Below are positions 17,251-26,385 of a DNA stretch of 39,197 bases, piece after piece. The first letter of the stretch is position 1. Each line of letters starts with the position of its first letter. The position numbers and the translations under genes were made by a program. Source of the stretch: a virus; IMG/VR virus record IMGVR_UViG_3300047318_000076, positions 1-39,197 of that record; one strand, given 5' to 3'. The notes under the pieces were generated by a model. That model did not search any database. It worked only from the letters and a program-made list of their open reading frames with translations, and was not told the origin of the DNA.

Positions 17251-17739
17251 TTAGCGTGGAGTTACAGGGCAAGGAGGAAGCATAGCTTTAAACTCCTCCA
17301 AAGTAGGTTGCGGAATTTGACCACTAGATACTTGTGCAAGACAATCATATCCAATTGCCCATACAGTATCCATCCAAGTAGCATACTGCAAGCCCTCTTC
17401 ATGGAATGGTCCCGGATAGCCAGCTCGCAGAGATGCATTGATAATATTGTCGTAGGTCCGAATCTCTGCACCAGCTTGTAGAACTTCATCAATCATTACA
17501 ACATAATCAGCTTCGGTAGGAAGAACTGGAGTGTGTATGATTTTGACTAACTCAGTGCCGTTCCAAGTGAAGTCACTAATTTTCTCTTCATCTTGCAAGG
17601 CTACTTCATGAATCTCATACCCGGGAATAACTGCTTTTGGGTAAATAAGCCCGCTAAATTCAAATTCATCTTCACTCTCACTGAAAGGCCCAGATGCCAT
17701 GATAGCACCTGCAACCACCAGAATAGTAATCGTTTTCAT
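17251..17739 (-). CDS. Tail-fibre-associated protein (162 aa)
   Basis: The start overlaps the stop of the long fibre gene (ATGA), with GGAGG upstream, so it is coupled to the fibre. The C-terminal half (RAGYPGPFHEEGLQYATWMD, then a PTLEEFKAMLP end) matches small proteins often found beside tail fibre genes. They are usually labelled hypothetical or fibre assembly; this is recalled, not searched. The first 13 residues are hydrophobic and look like a weak signal, but a second ATG at 17700 would give a cleaner N-terminus (MASGPFSESEDEF) with AGG upstream. A chaperone or fibre-attachment role is an inference. Confidence 0.58.
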   Translation of the reverse strand: MKTITILVVAGAIMASGPFSESEDEFEFSGLIYPKAVIPGYEIHEVALQDEEKISDFTWNGTELVKIIHTPVLPTEADYVVMIDEVLQAGAEIRTYDNIINASLRAGYPGPFHEEGLQYATWMDTVWAIGYDCLAQVSSGQIPQPTLEEFKAMLPPCPVTPR

Positions 17740-19982
17740 GCTGCTGCCTCCATGCGTTGAAGAGTTACTTGGCCTTGAGTACTAAGCCACCAAGATTCAT
17801 TGGTATCTCCTGCAATTACTGGGTTAGCAGGGATAGTAGGAATAGCTTTCAGCGAGGTAATTCCAGTTACCCCACAAACTGTAATTGGCGCAGTTTGACT
17901 CACCAAATAAGTATTATTGCCCGCACTTAGTATTGCTCCGATACGCGACTGAATGAAATAATAAGAGGACGGCGAGGCTATTGGAAAATTTACAGGCACA
18001 GCTACATTGAGGCTTTTGGCATAAAGCAGTACTGGAGTAGTGCCACTTACATCAAAAGAAAATAACCTAGCAATAGTGCCGTCAGCAACCAGTATTTTTG
18101 CAACTGCTGCGGTAACTGAAATAAAAGAAGCCGCTCCTGTTCCTACTAATGAGACTGTTAGATTTGAGCCGGCTGTCAGCGTACCTGCGGTATCAGTAAA
18201 AATTTGAATGTGAAAAACATTAGAAAGATATGACATAGCTACAATTTTTGTAGCTCCACACGCAATCATATCAAAACTAGTAGCTGCGACAGCGCCAGAT
18301 CCGAGAACTACTGAAGAGATAGAAGCTACTGTACCTGTAACTTTAATCAGCCCCATATAATACGAGGTATTCAAATAACCTACCAAAAATCGCCCAGAAG
18401 GTAATTGTTTAATGTACCTAGGTGAATTGGAAGTCATTGCTGCTGTGGCTGTCGTGCCCAATGTAAGCACATTACCAGCTACAGCATATGGAGTCGCATA
18501 CAATGTAGTTGGGTTGCCAGATACTACCAGTACCTGTGCATTCGTCACAGAGAACACCGCAGTACCATTAACTACACCTACACCCCCATAACTATTTGGG
18601 AGCAAAAGTGCTGCACCAATAGCAATAGTGACTCCACCAACACCAGTACTGACTGCACGAATCTCTGGAAAATAACTTGCTCCGTCTCGTACATAGGTCA
18701 CAACAAAATTACCGGAAGTACCTACCTGCAATACACCAATTGACGTACTTCCTACAGTAGATGCAAGTGCAGCAGTTTGCGCTGTTACAGCAATTGTAGT
18801 TCCAGTGGCAGTAATTACATTAAAATTTAGTGTGGAAGAGGCTGCCTCAATAGCTGCAATAACTGCTTGACCGGCAAGATATCCGTTACAGAAGGCAAAT
18901 ACTCCAGATGCTGTAAGAGTCACCAGAACTGTGACAGCCCCAAAAGTATTAGTGGCAGAATCATACACAACACCATTTACTGTGGTACTTCCCTGATGCC
19001 AAGCAAGCAGTGAGCGAGTAGCATCTAGTGGGACTCTAAACAAACCACCTGCACCAGTAGAAGTAGAGATCAGCTGCGCAGTAACTCCAACCTTCTCAAG
19101 ATTTACACAGTCCCACACACCAGCAGCAGCAGCATTATCTGCCAGTCCAATGATACAACCAGTGAATGGACGAATCCAACCAAGTTGTACTCCAGCTGAA
19201 TCTTTAACCCCATAGTCATACTCAGAGTTATTCTGCAAGGCAAATACAGTGCTACCTTTAAGCATAGTGGTAGCATCTGGCAGAGTTGCGTAGAATCCCG
19301 GACCAGTAGGAGTTACAGTCTGTGCTCCAGCACTAGTAGCTGTAAGAGTCACACTACCTACAATGGTGTTAGCTCCTCCAACTCCTAGACCAGAAGTACC
19401 CCATCTAACTCCATTTGGTTGAGTGCTATCTGCAAGTAGTGCCTGCCCATTCGTACCTACAGGGAACCGAACATTATCAGCCCCATTAGAGATAATCAAA
19501 TCTCCTTTGGTAGTAGTAGGTGCTAGAGCATCAAAGGATCCAGTCTTAGTTCCTTGTCCACTACCGCCATTAGCAATAGATAGTGGTAATGCTGGAAGTG
19601 AAAGACCTAGAATAGCAGCATAAGCAGCTGCCGCATCCTCAGCTGATTGAGCACTTGCACTTGCTGCTGCGGAGGCTCCTGTTAGTGCAGCTGATGCACC
19701 AGTAGTACCTACCATACCTTCAGCGGATACGATATCCCCAGCCTCTACACCAATCAGAGTAAATCTGTCTAATGCGGTTTCGACAAAATCTGTACCTACT
19801 CGCTGACGTACGCCATTCACAAATACGCGCAAAGAGTTAGTTCCCGGAGCATAGCTAAAAGCAGTAAGTACGAAAAGAGTTTGTCCCTGAATAGTTATAA
19901 ACTCTTGGGTTAAAACTGTGTTATCTGCATTGGCGGTACTTACAACGGTAGTACCTCCAGCAAAAATAGAAGCGCCACTCAT
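17736..19982 (-). CDS. Long tail fibre (748 aa)
   Basis: Residues 30-95 (FVLTAFSYAPGTNSLRVFVN, then GVRQRVGTDFVE) are a common fibre N-terminal domain that may attach to the tail. An alanine-rich linker at about 95-125 looks helical. Next come the phage-fibre motifs NGGSGQGTKTGSFDALAPTT and KGDLIISNGADNVRFPVG (about 135-175). The C-terminal 450 residues form repeated Gly/Thr/Val beta strands, perhaps a propeller. GGAGAA precedes ATG 19982. It follows the adaptor gene by three bases and is coupled to a fibre-associated protein. It is the main adhesin candidate, with two further receptor-binding proteins encoded downstream. Confidence 0.75.
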   Translation of the reverse strand: MSGASIFAGGTTVVSTANADNTVLTQEFITIQGQTLFVLTAFSYAPGTNSLRVFVNGVRQRVGTDFVETALDRFTLIGVEAGDIVSAEGMVGTTGASAALTGASAAASASAQSAEDAAAAYAAILGLSLPALPLSIANGGSGQGTKTGSFDALAPTTTKGDLIISNGADNVRFPVGTNGQALLADSTQPNGVRWGTSGLGVGGANTIVGSVTLTATSAGAQTVTPTGPGFYATLPDATTMLKGSTVFALQNNSEYDYGVKDSAGVQLGWIRPFTGCIIGLADNAAAAGVWDCVNLEKVGVTAQLISTSTGAGGLFRVPLDATRSLLAWHQGSTTVNGVVYDSATNTFGAVTVLVTLTASGVFAFCNGYLAGQAVIAAIEAASSTLNFNVITATGTTIAVTAQTAALASTVGSTSIGVLQVGTSGNFVVTYVRDGASYFPEIRAVSTGVGGVTIAIGAALLLPNSYGGVGVVNGTAVFSVTNAQVLVVSGNPTTLYATPYAVAGNVLTLGTTATAAMTSNSPRYIKQLPSGRFLVGYLNTSYYMGLIKVTGTVASISSVVLGSGAVAATSFDMIACGATKIVAMSYLSNVFHIQIFTDTAGTLTAGSNLTVSLVGTGAASFISVTAAVAKILVADGTIARLFSFDVSGTTPVLLYAKSLNVAVPVNFPIASPSSYYFIQSRIGAILSAGNNTYLVSQTAPITVCGVTGITSLKAIPTIPANPVIAGDTNESWWLSTQGQVTLQRMEAAA

Positions 19983-19985
19983 ATA

Positions 19986-20582
19986 TTATTCTCCTGTTGC
20001 TAAAATGTTAGAGTTCGAAACTTCCAAGAATTCCCGAAATGCTTCTTCTGAATTGTACTTCTGCTTAGCTGGGTTGTTGAGGATACCTCCAAACATCTTA
20101 GCTGCAGCAGAATACACAATTGCGAAATACGCTTCATCAGAAACCCAAGAATTATAAGTTTCTGGAGTTGCTACAATTGGGTTTTCATAGATACCGATAA
20201 TTGCAAATGACATAGCAGTAGCTGATTTAATCTGAATCACAGCTCCAGCTGCGTAGCAGATATCAGACAAAGCGGCCCCATATCCATCTAATACTTGTTC
20301 TGGTGTGATGACTTTAAGAAAACTACCAACACCCTGATTTGGATCATACTTACGAAGATACTTCAGTGCCCGATACCGTGGAAACAGAGTCCTGTAATCA
20401 ATGGTCTGAAGATAGTCAGTAGTATTAAATTGCAATACTTCTTCCCTAATATCTTTGTAAAAGAAATCCGAACGATGCAATTGCAAAGTGGCGGATTTCA
20501 CAGCCATCTGAGTCTCTACAAGCAAATCAGGGCGACTAGTAATTTTAATTACATCATCTACCAATGCGTTGAAATCCGCCAT
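19986..20582 (-). CDS. Head-tail adaptor, SU10 adaptor-like
   Basis: A 198-aa protein that probably docks below the portal ring. The N-terminal helical part (FNALVDDVIKITSRPDLLVE, then AVKSATLQLHRSDFF) matches the phage adaptor family typified by SU10. The middle (residues 50-130) is a beta insertion with YRALKYLRKY, and the C-terminus is helical. Its place just after the capsid genes and before the fibre fits. A weak GCGAGA precedes ATG 20582. Confidence 0.75.
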   Translation of the reverse strand: MADFNALVDDVIKITSRPDLLVETQMAVKSATLQLHRSDFFYKDIREEVLQFNTTDYLQTIDYRTLFPRYRALKYLRKYDPNQGVGSFLKVITPEQVLDGYGAALSDICYAAGAVIQIKSATAMSFAIIGIYENPIVATPETYNSWVSDEAYFAIVYSAAAKMFGGILNNPAKQKYNSEEAFREFLEVSNSNILATGE

Positions 20583-20605
20583 TTTAATCTCGCTATGAAA
20601 AGTTA

Positions 20606-21079
20606 TTAAGAAGCTTTGAGTGCGATCTTAGCACTGCCAGCAGGAGCAGCTGCACCAGTTACTGAAGCAGTACCAGCACCGGAGTTACTACCACTCATAG
20701 CAGCAGCTACACTAGTAGTAGTACCTACAGTAAGTTTGCCAGCTTCAGAAGTACCAAAGTCAGTCTCACCTGAATCAATCAAACGACCTTGTGCGTGAAG
20801 CTCTGCAATGATCTTAGCACGAATAGATTCTAGTGGGTCTACAAATTTAGTGTCCACTACGAATTCAGCCTGATCCACATAGATGTGAGGATTACCAGCT
20901 TGTACTTCAGCCATAAGTTCTTGAATCTCACCTTCCGAATTAGTCAAATAGCGACCTTGTTGGAAGATAGCTGGCTTACCATTTTTAAAGATATAAACAC
21001 AGTTACCCATCGTGTTCTTAAACAGCGCCATGACGGTAGGAGTGTCGCCAATTTTGAGATCGGTAGGTTTGGTTTCCAT
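20606..21079 (-). CDS. Unknown head-region protein (157 aa)
   Basis: The first 80 residues are a mixed fold (ALFKNTMGNCVYIFKNGKPA, then FQQGRYLTNSEGE). The last 60 are low-complexity Ala/Gly/Ser/Thr. It sits between the capsid gene terminator and the adaptor gene, as do small head-completion or capsid-associated proteins in SU10-like gene orders. AGGGAA precedes ATG 21079. Because the capsid terminator lies upstream, its expression depends on read-through or an unseen promoter. Confidence 0.58.
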   Translation of the reverse strand: METKPTDLKIGDTPTVMALFKNTMGNCVYIFKNGKPAIFQQGRYLTNSEGEIQELMAEVQAGNPHIYVDQAEFVVDTKFVDPLESIRAKIIAELHAQGRLIDSGETDFGTSEAGKLTVGTTTSVAAAMSGSNSGAGTASVTGAAAPAGSAKIALKAS

Positions 21080-21109
21080 GATTTTAATTCCCTGTAAAAT
21101 GAATTCTGT

Positions 21110-21151
21110 AAAAAAGCAGCGAGGCTATAGGATCACTATAACACTCGCTGC
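21110..21151 (-). terminator. Rho-independent terminator after the major capsid gene
   Basis: On the minus strand GCAGCGAG (21151-21144) pairs with CTCGCTGC (21123-21116), with an inner TATAG/CTATA helix, and is followed at once by six T residues (21115-21110). It lies 22 bases past the capsid stop, so it should make the capsid transcript end here with partial read-through into the adaptor and tail genes. Confidence 0.88.
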
Positions 21152-21172
21152 GAGGAGGACACTATTTACTGA

Positions 21173-22396
21173 TTAACCAGCAGCGCCAGCAGTCAGGTTG
21201 TAAATGACCGAGTTAGCTGGTGGATTCTTAACCACACAAGTAAGCTCAGTTGTCAGAGTACCACCGATAGCGTCGATGCCGTTATCCTGCGCTTCTTTGC
21301 CAGCAGTGTTAAACTCCTTAGTCTGAGTCTTACGATCACCCAGATAAGCCAACTTGAAGGTGCTAAGATCAACACCAACAGCCATTTTCTGCCAAGTTGC
21401 ATTGCTGTTAAACAGTGGGTGTTCAATCATGCGGAACTGGCCACGGCTGGTTTTGAAAGTACTGAATTGCAAACCATACGAAGTCTGACCATCACTGATA
21501 AAGTACGTACCGTTAAGTTGGCCGATCTTATTCAGTACTCGACGCGCTTGACCACCTACAAACAACACACGCTCATTGGCTACTTTCGGATCCGTAGCTT
21601 GGTTAAACATTGGATCCAAGAAGCCTTCCAACTGAGTGTAGTTAGTAGTTGCACCGGCAGTATTAGTGTTTGGTGCAGCGTAGCTCGAAGGGTAATAAGA
21701 CAGGTTACCAATAATATTAATCAGACCATCCATGGTACGGAAAGGCTGAGTATTACGAGTACCCTGCGACTTCTGACCGAAGAACAGAGCTTTCTCAATA
21801 TCCGCAGCGTGGAAACCTGCACAATCTTGACGGCTCTCAGCTTCGTTAGTTTCACCAGCGATCATGATCGTAGCACGCAGAGTATCAGAGATAGCCCAAG
21901 TATTACGGAAGATCTGAGTCAGGTTAGTGACACGAACTGGGTTAATCAGCAGCGAGTTTGGACGCAGCGAAGCTTCTTCGTATGCATTACCAATCTGATT
22001 AAGAATAATCGCACCAGCGATAGCAGTACCAACAACAGTACCAACACCACGAGTTACAGTGACGTTAGTAGCATCTACTACCGTATTGATGATGATGTTC
22101 TCAGAAGTAGAAGCGACTTGCATAATCATGCCGGGCACGATGTTAGCAGTAGAAACTACAGTCAGAGTAGTAGCCACGTTAGTAGCACCACCACCGCCCA
22201 TAGTAAGACTTGGGAACAGCATGGTTTTAGTGAAGAAACCGTGTTCAACAGCTACAGCAGTTTCAGAATCCAACAGTGCGGTCATACCGAACAGTGGAGC
22301 GGAGCCATTAGGCATCAGACGCGTAATCATACCAGCAAAGCTTTTAGCTGCAATGTCGGTAGTGAGTTGCGCGGTACTCAAGAGACCAGCGGACAT
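21173..22396 (-). CDS. Major capsid protein, SU10/DUF5309-like
   Basis: A 407-aa capsid protein of HK97 fold as judged by family resemblance. The sequence around residues 130-180 (GNAYEEASLRPNSLL then VTNLTQIFRNTWAISDTLRA) and the glycine-rich RVLFVGGQARRVLNKIG match the SU10-type (DUF5309) capsid family. Residues about 78-128 (TLTVVSTANIVPGMIMQVAS) look like an inserted Ig-like surface domain. It follows the scaffold gene and precedes a strong terminator. AAAGGA lies upstream of ATG 22396. Codons are more GC-ending (CTG, AAC, CGC) than in flanking genes, as expected for the most abundant virion protein. Confidence 0.9.
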   Translation of the reverse strand: MSAGLLSTAQLTTDIAAKSFAGMITRLMPNGSAPLFGMTALLDSETAVAVEHGFFTKTMLFPSLTMGGGGATNVATTLTVVSTANIVPGMIMQVASTSENIIINTVVDATNVTVTRGVGTVVGTAIAGAIILNQIGNAYEEASLRPNSLLINPVRVTNLTQIFRNTWAISDTLRATIMIAGETNEAESRQDCAGFHAADIEKALFFGQKSQGTRNTQPFRTMDGLINIIGNLSYYPSSYAAPNTNTAGATTNYTQLEGFLDPMFNQATDPKVANERVLFVGGQARRVLNKIGQLNGTYFISDGQTSYGLQFSTFKTSRGQFRMIEHPLFNSNATWQKMAVGVDLSTFKLAYLGDRKTQTKEFNTAGKEAQDNGIDAIGGTLTTELTCVVKNPPANSVIYNLTAGAAG

Positions 22397-22489
22397 AATA
22401 TTTCCTTTTAAAGTTATAGAAAGAGTGAAGCAAATGAATTTACTTCTGGGTACAACAATACTACTTACACTGCAGAGTGTTCTTGGAGA

Positions 22490-23242
22490 TTACCACTTAG
22501 ACCAGTCAGTTTCCTTAGGCCCAGTTTGGGTATTAGCTGCGGCGGCAGTATTAGCTGGGCCGTTAGCTGCTGTGGCGAATTCGGTGAGATAGCTTTTAGC
22601 CATACCAGCGAGTTCTTGTGCGGTTGCATTTGGAAACTTAACCAGCAAAGTTTGCTGAATAGAGTTCAAAATAGGCTGTGCTGCGGGATGGGAAAGCATT
22701 GGGTTATCTTGCTGGAGAGTACTATTAAGAGCTGTGCTGCGAATGCGGTTATCAATATCTGCAGATTTAGCAAACTGGGACTTTTCCAGCGCACCTTCAA
22801 TAAGACGAGTACCAGCAAACGCTGATTGTGCGTATGCGTTTTGTGCAACAGTATTCATCATTTCCATCATAGCTGCTACAGCTTCTGTGCCGCCAGCTGC
22901 AATTTTAGCTGCGAGGTCTGGATTAATACCAGCTGTGAAGTTCTGTTTACGAGCTGCTTCCATCATCTTATCATGCGAGACATTAAATAGTGGCTGACCG
23001 GGGTCGCCTTTATTAGCTTCAGTATTCCAGATATCACTAAAGCCATCGAGACCGGATTTGACAACACCTTCTGTGGTAGCAGGAGTTGCAGGAACTACGC
23101 CATTAGTGCCAGTACCAGCACTGGTAGTACTAGCAACAGCCGCAGCTGCATTAGCAGGCAGTTGTCCCGGTTGTGATGGAATTTGTGCAGCTTGTGCAGG
23201 AGCAGCAGGAGCAGGGCCAAACAGTTTTGCAAAGACGGACAT
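22490..23242 (-). CDS. Scaffold protein
   Basis: A 250-aa protein in the usual scaffold place, just before the capsid gene. The N-terminus is Ala/Pro-rich and disordered (residues 8-60). The rest is helical and charged, and the end TDWSKW is an aromatic-basic tail like that many scaffold proteins use to contact the capsid shell. No protease motif is present. GGAG precedes ATG 23242. Confidence 0.75.
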   Translation of the reverse strand: MSVFAKLFGPAPAAPAQAAQIPSQPGQLPANAAAAVASTTSAGTGTNGVVPATPATTEGVVKSGLDGFSDIWNTEANKGDPGQPLFNVSHDKMMEAARKQNFTAGINPDLAAKIAAGGTEAVAAMMEMMNTVAQNAYAQSAFAGTRLIEGALEKSQFAKSADIDNRIRSTALNSTLQQDNPMLSHPAAQPILNSIQQTLLVKFPNATAQELAGMAKSYLTEFATAANGPANTAAAANTQTGPKETDWSKW

Positions 23243-23305
23243 AGTAGTTCTCCATTATTAAGGTGGGGGAGTTACATTGAAATTACAGGGTGGGTGCTAC
23301 GGGTG

Positions 23306-23587
23306 TTAATTCTGTTCTTGAGTACGCTGAAGAATTGTTTCAGTGGCAGCTGTACTAGCATCTAGGATAGCTTTAAGAATTCCAATCTGACCAGTAAGTT
23401 CAGCTTCTGCTTGTACATAAGCCATGTGATCATTAGGAGTATAAGGAAGATTGAGTTTTTGGATACAGTATTCTGAGAGCATATTTTGAATTACTTGAGT
23501 CTGCGCGATACTGAGATGCTGACCTGCGAGCTGTTCATTCTCAGTAAGTTCAAACTGAGTAAATTGATTTGGAATTTGGGTTGCCAT
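23306..23587 (-). CDS. Small conserved head-module protein (93 aa)
   Basis: A glutamine-rich helical protein (MATQIPNQFTQFELTENEQL at the start) of a type commonly found between portal and scaffold genes in phages with SU10-like capsids. Its function is not known to me. AGGA lies just before ATG 23587. It is separated from its upstream neighbour by a 256-base structured gap. Confidence 0.65.
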   Translation of the reverse strand: MATQIPNQFTQFELTENEQLAGQHLSIAQTQVIQNMLSEYCIQKLNLPYTPNDHMAYVQAEAELTGQIGILKAILDASTAATETILQRTQEQN

Positions 23588-23843
23588 GAAATGTCCTATA
23601 AATTATAAATATTATGGTATCGCTGCATTACTCTTATACGGTGGCTGATCTCAGGTATCGTACTTCGACATAGTAATCTTACAAGGGGACTGCACTCGGT
23701 CTCTCGCCTTAAGGCGATAGCTGCGACTTTGTCTAGTACTCCCTTGTAAGAGTTCCTATTTACGAAATATCGCCACCTGCGCCACCTATGCGATTCACTC
23801 CGCTACAGGATAGTAGACAGATACTCCTAGGCCGCGAAACAGG
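23588..23843. other. 256-base gap in the late operon, holding a structured element
   Basis: No convincing gene fits here. An outer GGTGGC (23640-23645) can pair with GCCACC (23772-23777), enclosing the 11-bp stem described separately. An AT-rich stretch (about 23597-23618) just before the 93-aa gene could hold a weak promoter (TATAAT on the minus strand at 23607-23602) without a good -35 box. Confidence 0.55.
23677..23751. ncRNA. Cloverleaf-like inverted repeat, possible structured RNA
   Basis: TCTTACAAGGG (23677-23687) pairs perfectly with CCCTTGTAAGA (23741-23751). The enclosed 53 bases can form three small arms: GAC/GTC (23688-23690 with 23699-23701), TCGCC-TTAA-GGCGA (23704-23717), and GAC-TTT-GTC (23725-23733). 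The outline is like a tRNA, but there is no T-loop consensus on either strand, so it is not a normal tRNA. It lies between two head genes in the late transcript. It could be an RNA processing or stability element, a packaging signal or a small RNA. Confidence 0.5.
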
Positions 23844-24350
23844 TTAGCTACCGGGAAGTACCTCAACAGTGTAACCTTCCAGCGTAATAGTATCTCCAGC
23901 ATTAGCAAGTGTGCCGCGAATAGTTAGCAGCTGATCCACCGAAGTATCAATAGTTGAAGCTGCTGTAAATACTGGACCGTAGTTTCCGCCATTCGTAGAG
24001 ATTTGAGATGCTTGTGATCCCCGATTCCTTACAGAGGCGTGTAGATTGTGTGCTGCATTGGCAGTTGCGGTCAAATTAAATACAGATGAAGCCCCTAATT
24101 TAATTGTGCACGTTTTGTTATTAGCATTATTCGTGGTAGAGATCAGCGGAGTAATACGCAATGCACCATTAGGCCCCATCATCCCACCGGGAATATTAAT
24201 AGTAGCTAGTACAGTCTCTGCAACTGTGCCGGTAAGAGCCACAGGAGTAGCATTCTGGGATAGAATAATTGGACTTGCAAAAGCTGCACGATCTATGATT
24301 GGGAGTGCGCCCGATTCGGCAGGGTATTTAGCAGTTGTAAGAGAGCTCAT
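23844..24350 (-). CDS. Beta-sandwich virion protein, possible head decoration/fibre (168 aa)
   Basis: The open frame extends upstream to 24593 inside the portal gene, but the real start is ATG 24350, which has GGAG upstream. The protein is beta-rich, with VLATINIPGGMMGPNGALRI then TNNANNKTCTIKLGASSVF and a region of N-R-x-S-Q-x-S-Q type. This pattern recurs in phage structural proteins; I recall it but cannot name the family. It follows the portal gene, so a head surface or head-fibre protein is likely. A fibre role is possible. Confidence 0.62.
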   Translation of the reverse strand: MSSLTTAKYPAESGALPIIDRAAFASPIILSQNATPVALTGTVAETVLATINIPGGMMGPNGALRITPLISTTNNANNKTCTIKLGASSVFNLTATANAAHNLHASVRNRGSQASQISTNGGNYGPVFTAASTIDTSVDQLLTIRGTLANAGDTITLEGYTVEVLPGS

Positions 24351-24378
24351 TTTAAATCTCCAAATAGAAGTTGATAAT

Positions 24379-26385
24379 TTATTGCGGTACGGCTTGCTGA
24401 TTAGCCGGTTTTGGCGGCCCACTACCTTGTGGCTGATATCCGTAATCAGCAGGTTTGGGTGCAGGCGGGAACTGTTCTGGCTTAATCTCCTTATTAGCTT
24501 TAGCCATTTGCAGGCACATCTCTTGGTACTGTCCCATAGCTTGCTCATAAGCTTGCTGTTCTGGGCCCTTCTCAAAGGCTTTAAGATCTGCACCTTGAGT
24601 TTTCATCAAATAACTGAACAAAGGTGCAATATTATAACCTGCACCAATCTGTGGACTAGAGCCAATCTGCTGCATTGCTACCATCATCACATCACTATTT
24701 ACTAGCTTATCAGTAGGTGTGAGACCATCAGAGATTTTAAACTCCAATACTGCTTTGCGCAGTGCTACAGGATCTACTTGTACCGATTGCTGTTTTTCCG
24801 GATTATATACAGATCCAGCGCCTTGATACTGAAGGATATTAATCTTCAGCATTTCCTTCATGGGGGTAAACAACTGTGCTTCTAGCAGCAGAGAAGTCAT
24901 TTGATCACGACCATTTGAGCTATTCATCACGGAATCAAACTCATGCTGAGTCTTATTACCCTTGACAAATTGACCTTGTCTAGCTGGATTAGATCCACTA
25001 ATCTTATCAGCGAACTGGCCCATAGCTCCAATTTGCTGCATGATTAGCGGACTCTGGTCATCCCGGAATGGAATAGAATAATAAGCCTCACTCAATGGCT
25101 TACCATAAGCAGAAGGCCGCACTGGAATCTTAGCACTTGGATTCATGCTATTAATATTAGCTTCAGTCACTCGTGAGGGATCATACAGTCCACGATCACT
25201 AAGGGCGCGACGACGGGCTGCTAATACTGAGTTCATCAACGAACTGGAGATATCCTGAATTGGCTCAACATTCTTAGCAAGACTCTTAGTCTGATAAGTT
25301 AGCCCATCTTCATACGGCTGTGCAAACAGAATAGGAATGAAGCCATGAGCATTTGTTTGACGCTCAGCATAGAGTACTACTGAGTCATTCACAACAATAA
25401 ACTTCCAGACTTGTGGAGTATTAGCAGCAGGTACTTTAATATCAAAGTCAGCGGGCATAATACGGGCGTATAAAGTAGTAACCTTATACATATTCTTGTA
25501 CTTAATTTTGCTCTCCGTACCACCAAGTCCTGCCCAAGACATCCAATTCATTCCATGATTAGCGCCATTAGTAAGACCACCACCAAGGTTAATATCTGGA
25601 ATGTAGTAATTAGCAATACCACTGGCGCTGGAAACTCCAGTACTTGTACCTCCTACACCAGACTCAAATGCTTTGGTCACATTACCAATGATCTTATCAG
25701 GGAGCTCTGAGATGAATTTTTTAAGCTTCACTCGGCTCATTAACTCATTGTATCCAGCAAACTCACCATCTTCATGAATACGGGTCGGAGATACACGAGT
25801 GTCAAAGAAGGTGTTATACAGATCTAACCTTTTCAGGCTATTCCCCTCCCAATTTACATTCTTGGGCTTACCTTGCTTACCATCTCCAAAGTTAATATCA
25901 GTTTCTAGGGCAGCAGTAACTTTACGTTCCCACTTAACTTCGGTTGCAAACAGGTTGTATTTAAACCCATCCCGGAAACCCATCATAAGTTCCCGTACCC
26001 AGCCACCTCGTGTAGCATTCTCCGCCATTACAGCTTCCATAGCCATTGCATCATCAGCATTGGTAGGAGTTGGAGCTACTCCAAAGATCGGCACACCTTG
26101 CAAAAATACTGAAGTTTGATATACAACTGCTGCTTCAACCTGTGGCATAACTGTAGGAATAGTGAAATCCTGCAGAGCACTTTGAGATCCATATCTATTA
26201 CTCTGTTTAGCTCTCTTTTGCTCTGCTTCTTGATTCTTTTCCCTTGCATAAGTGAGATCAATTTCCCTCATACGTTCCCGGATATTAATATTCGAATTGT
26301 ACATATTAAAGCATTGCTTTAGAAACTCTAGCACAGCAAGTTGTGACTTGGGGTGCAGATTCATTACTGTATTTGGCATTGTCAT
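24379..26385 (-). CDS. Portal protein
   Basis: A 668-aa protein forming the portal ring through which DNA enters and leaves the head. It has an N-terminal helical region with YAREKNQEAEQKRAKQ, a middle wing region with repeated tryptophans (VKWERK, GMNWMSW, QVWKFIVV), and a long clip/stem region followed by a Pro/Gln-rich tail (about 620-668). Length and order directly after terL agree with podovirus portals. AAGGAA precedes ATG 26385; a second ATG two codons later is possible. Confidence 0.87.
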   Translation of the reverse strand: MTMPNTVMNLHPKSQLAVLEFLKQCFNMYNSNINIRERMREIDLTYAREKNQEAEQKRAKQSNRYGSQSALQDFTIPTVMPQVEAAVVYQTSVFLQGVPIFGVAPTPTNADDAMAMEAVMAENATRGGWVRELMMGFRDGFKYNLFATEVKWERKVTAALETDINFGDGKQGKPKNVNWEGNSLKRLDLYNTFFDTRVSPTRIHEDGEFAGYNELMSRVKLKKFISELPDKIIGNVTKAFESGVGGTSTGVSSASGIANYYIPDINLGGGLTNGANHGMNWMSWAGLGGTESKIKYKNMYKVTTLYARIMPADFDIKVPAANTPQVWKFIVVNDSVVLYAERQTNAHGFIPILFAQPYEDGLTYQTKSLAKNVEPIQDISSSLMNSVLAARRRALSDRGLYDPSRVTEANINSMNPSAKIPVRPSAYGKPLSEAYYSIPFRDDQSPLIMQQIGAMGQFADKISGSNPARQGQFVKGNKTQHEFDSVMNSSNGRDQMTSLLLEAQLFTPMKEMLKINILQYQGAGSVYNPEKQQSVQVDPVALRKAVLEFKISDGLTPTDKLVNSDVMMVAMQQIGSSPQIGAGYNIAPLFSYLMKTQGADLKAFEKGPEQQAYEQAMGQYQEMCLQMAKANKEIKPEQFPPAPKPADYGYQPQGSGPPKPANQQAVPQ

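Noticed and set aside
21419-22411. A 330-codon open frame on the plus strand opposite the capsid gene
   Set aside because: It is exactly antisense to a clear capsid gene, has odd low-information composition (rich in S, T, R) and no ribosome site; it follows from codon bias of the real gene.
22467-22480. Short dyad ACACT-GCAG-AGTGT between scaffold and capsid genes
   Set aside because: Only five pairs with no T tract or promoter context; too weak to call.
23677-23751. A tRNA gene
   Set aside because: The outline is cloverleaf-like, but there is no T-loop consensus, no proper D arm and no valid anticodon arm on either strand; reported only as a structured element.
24351-24593. Longer start for the beta-sandwich protein gene (249 aa)
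   Set aside because: The extra 81 residues overlap the portal gene end and are basic, non-conserved-looking sequence; ATG 24350 has a proper GGAG.
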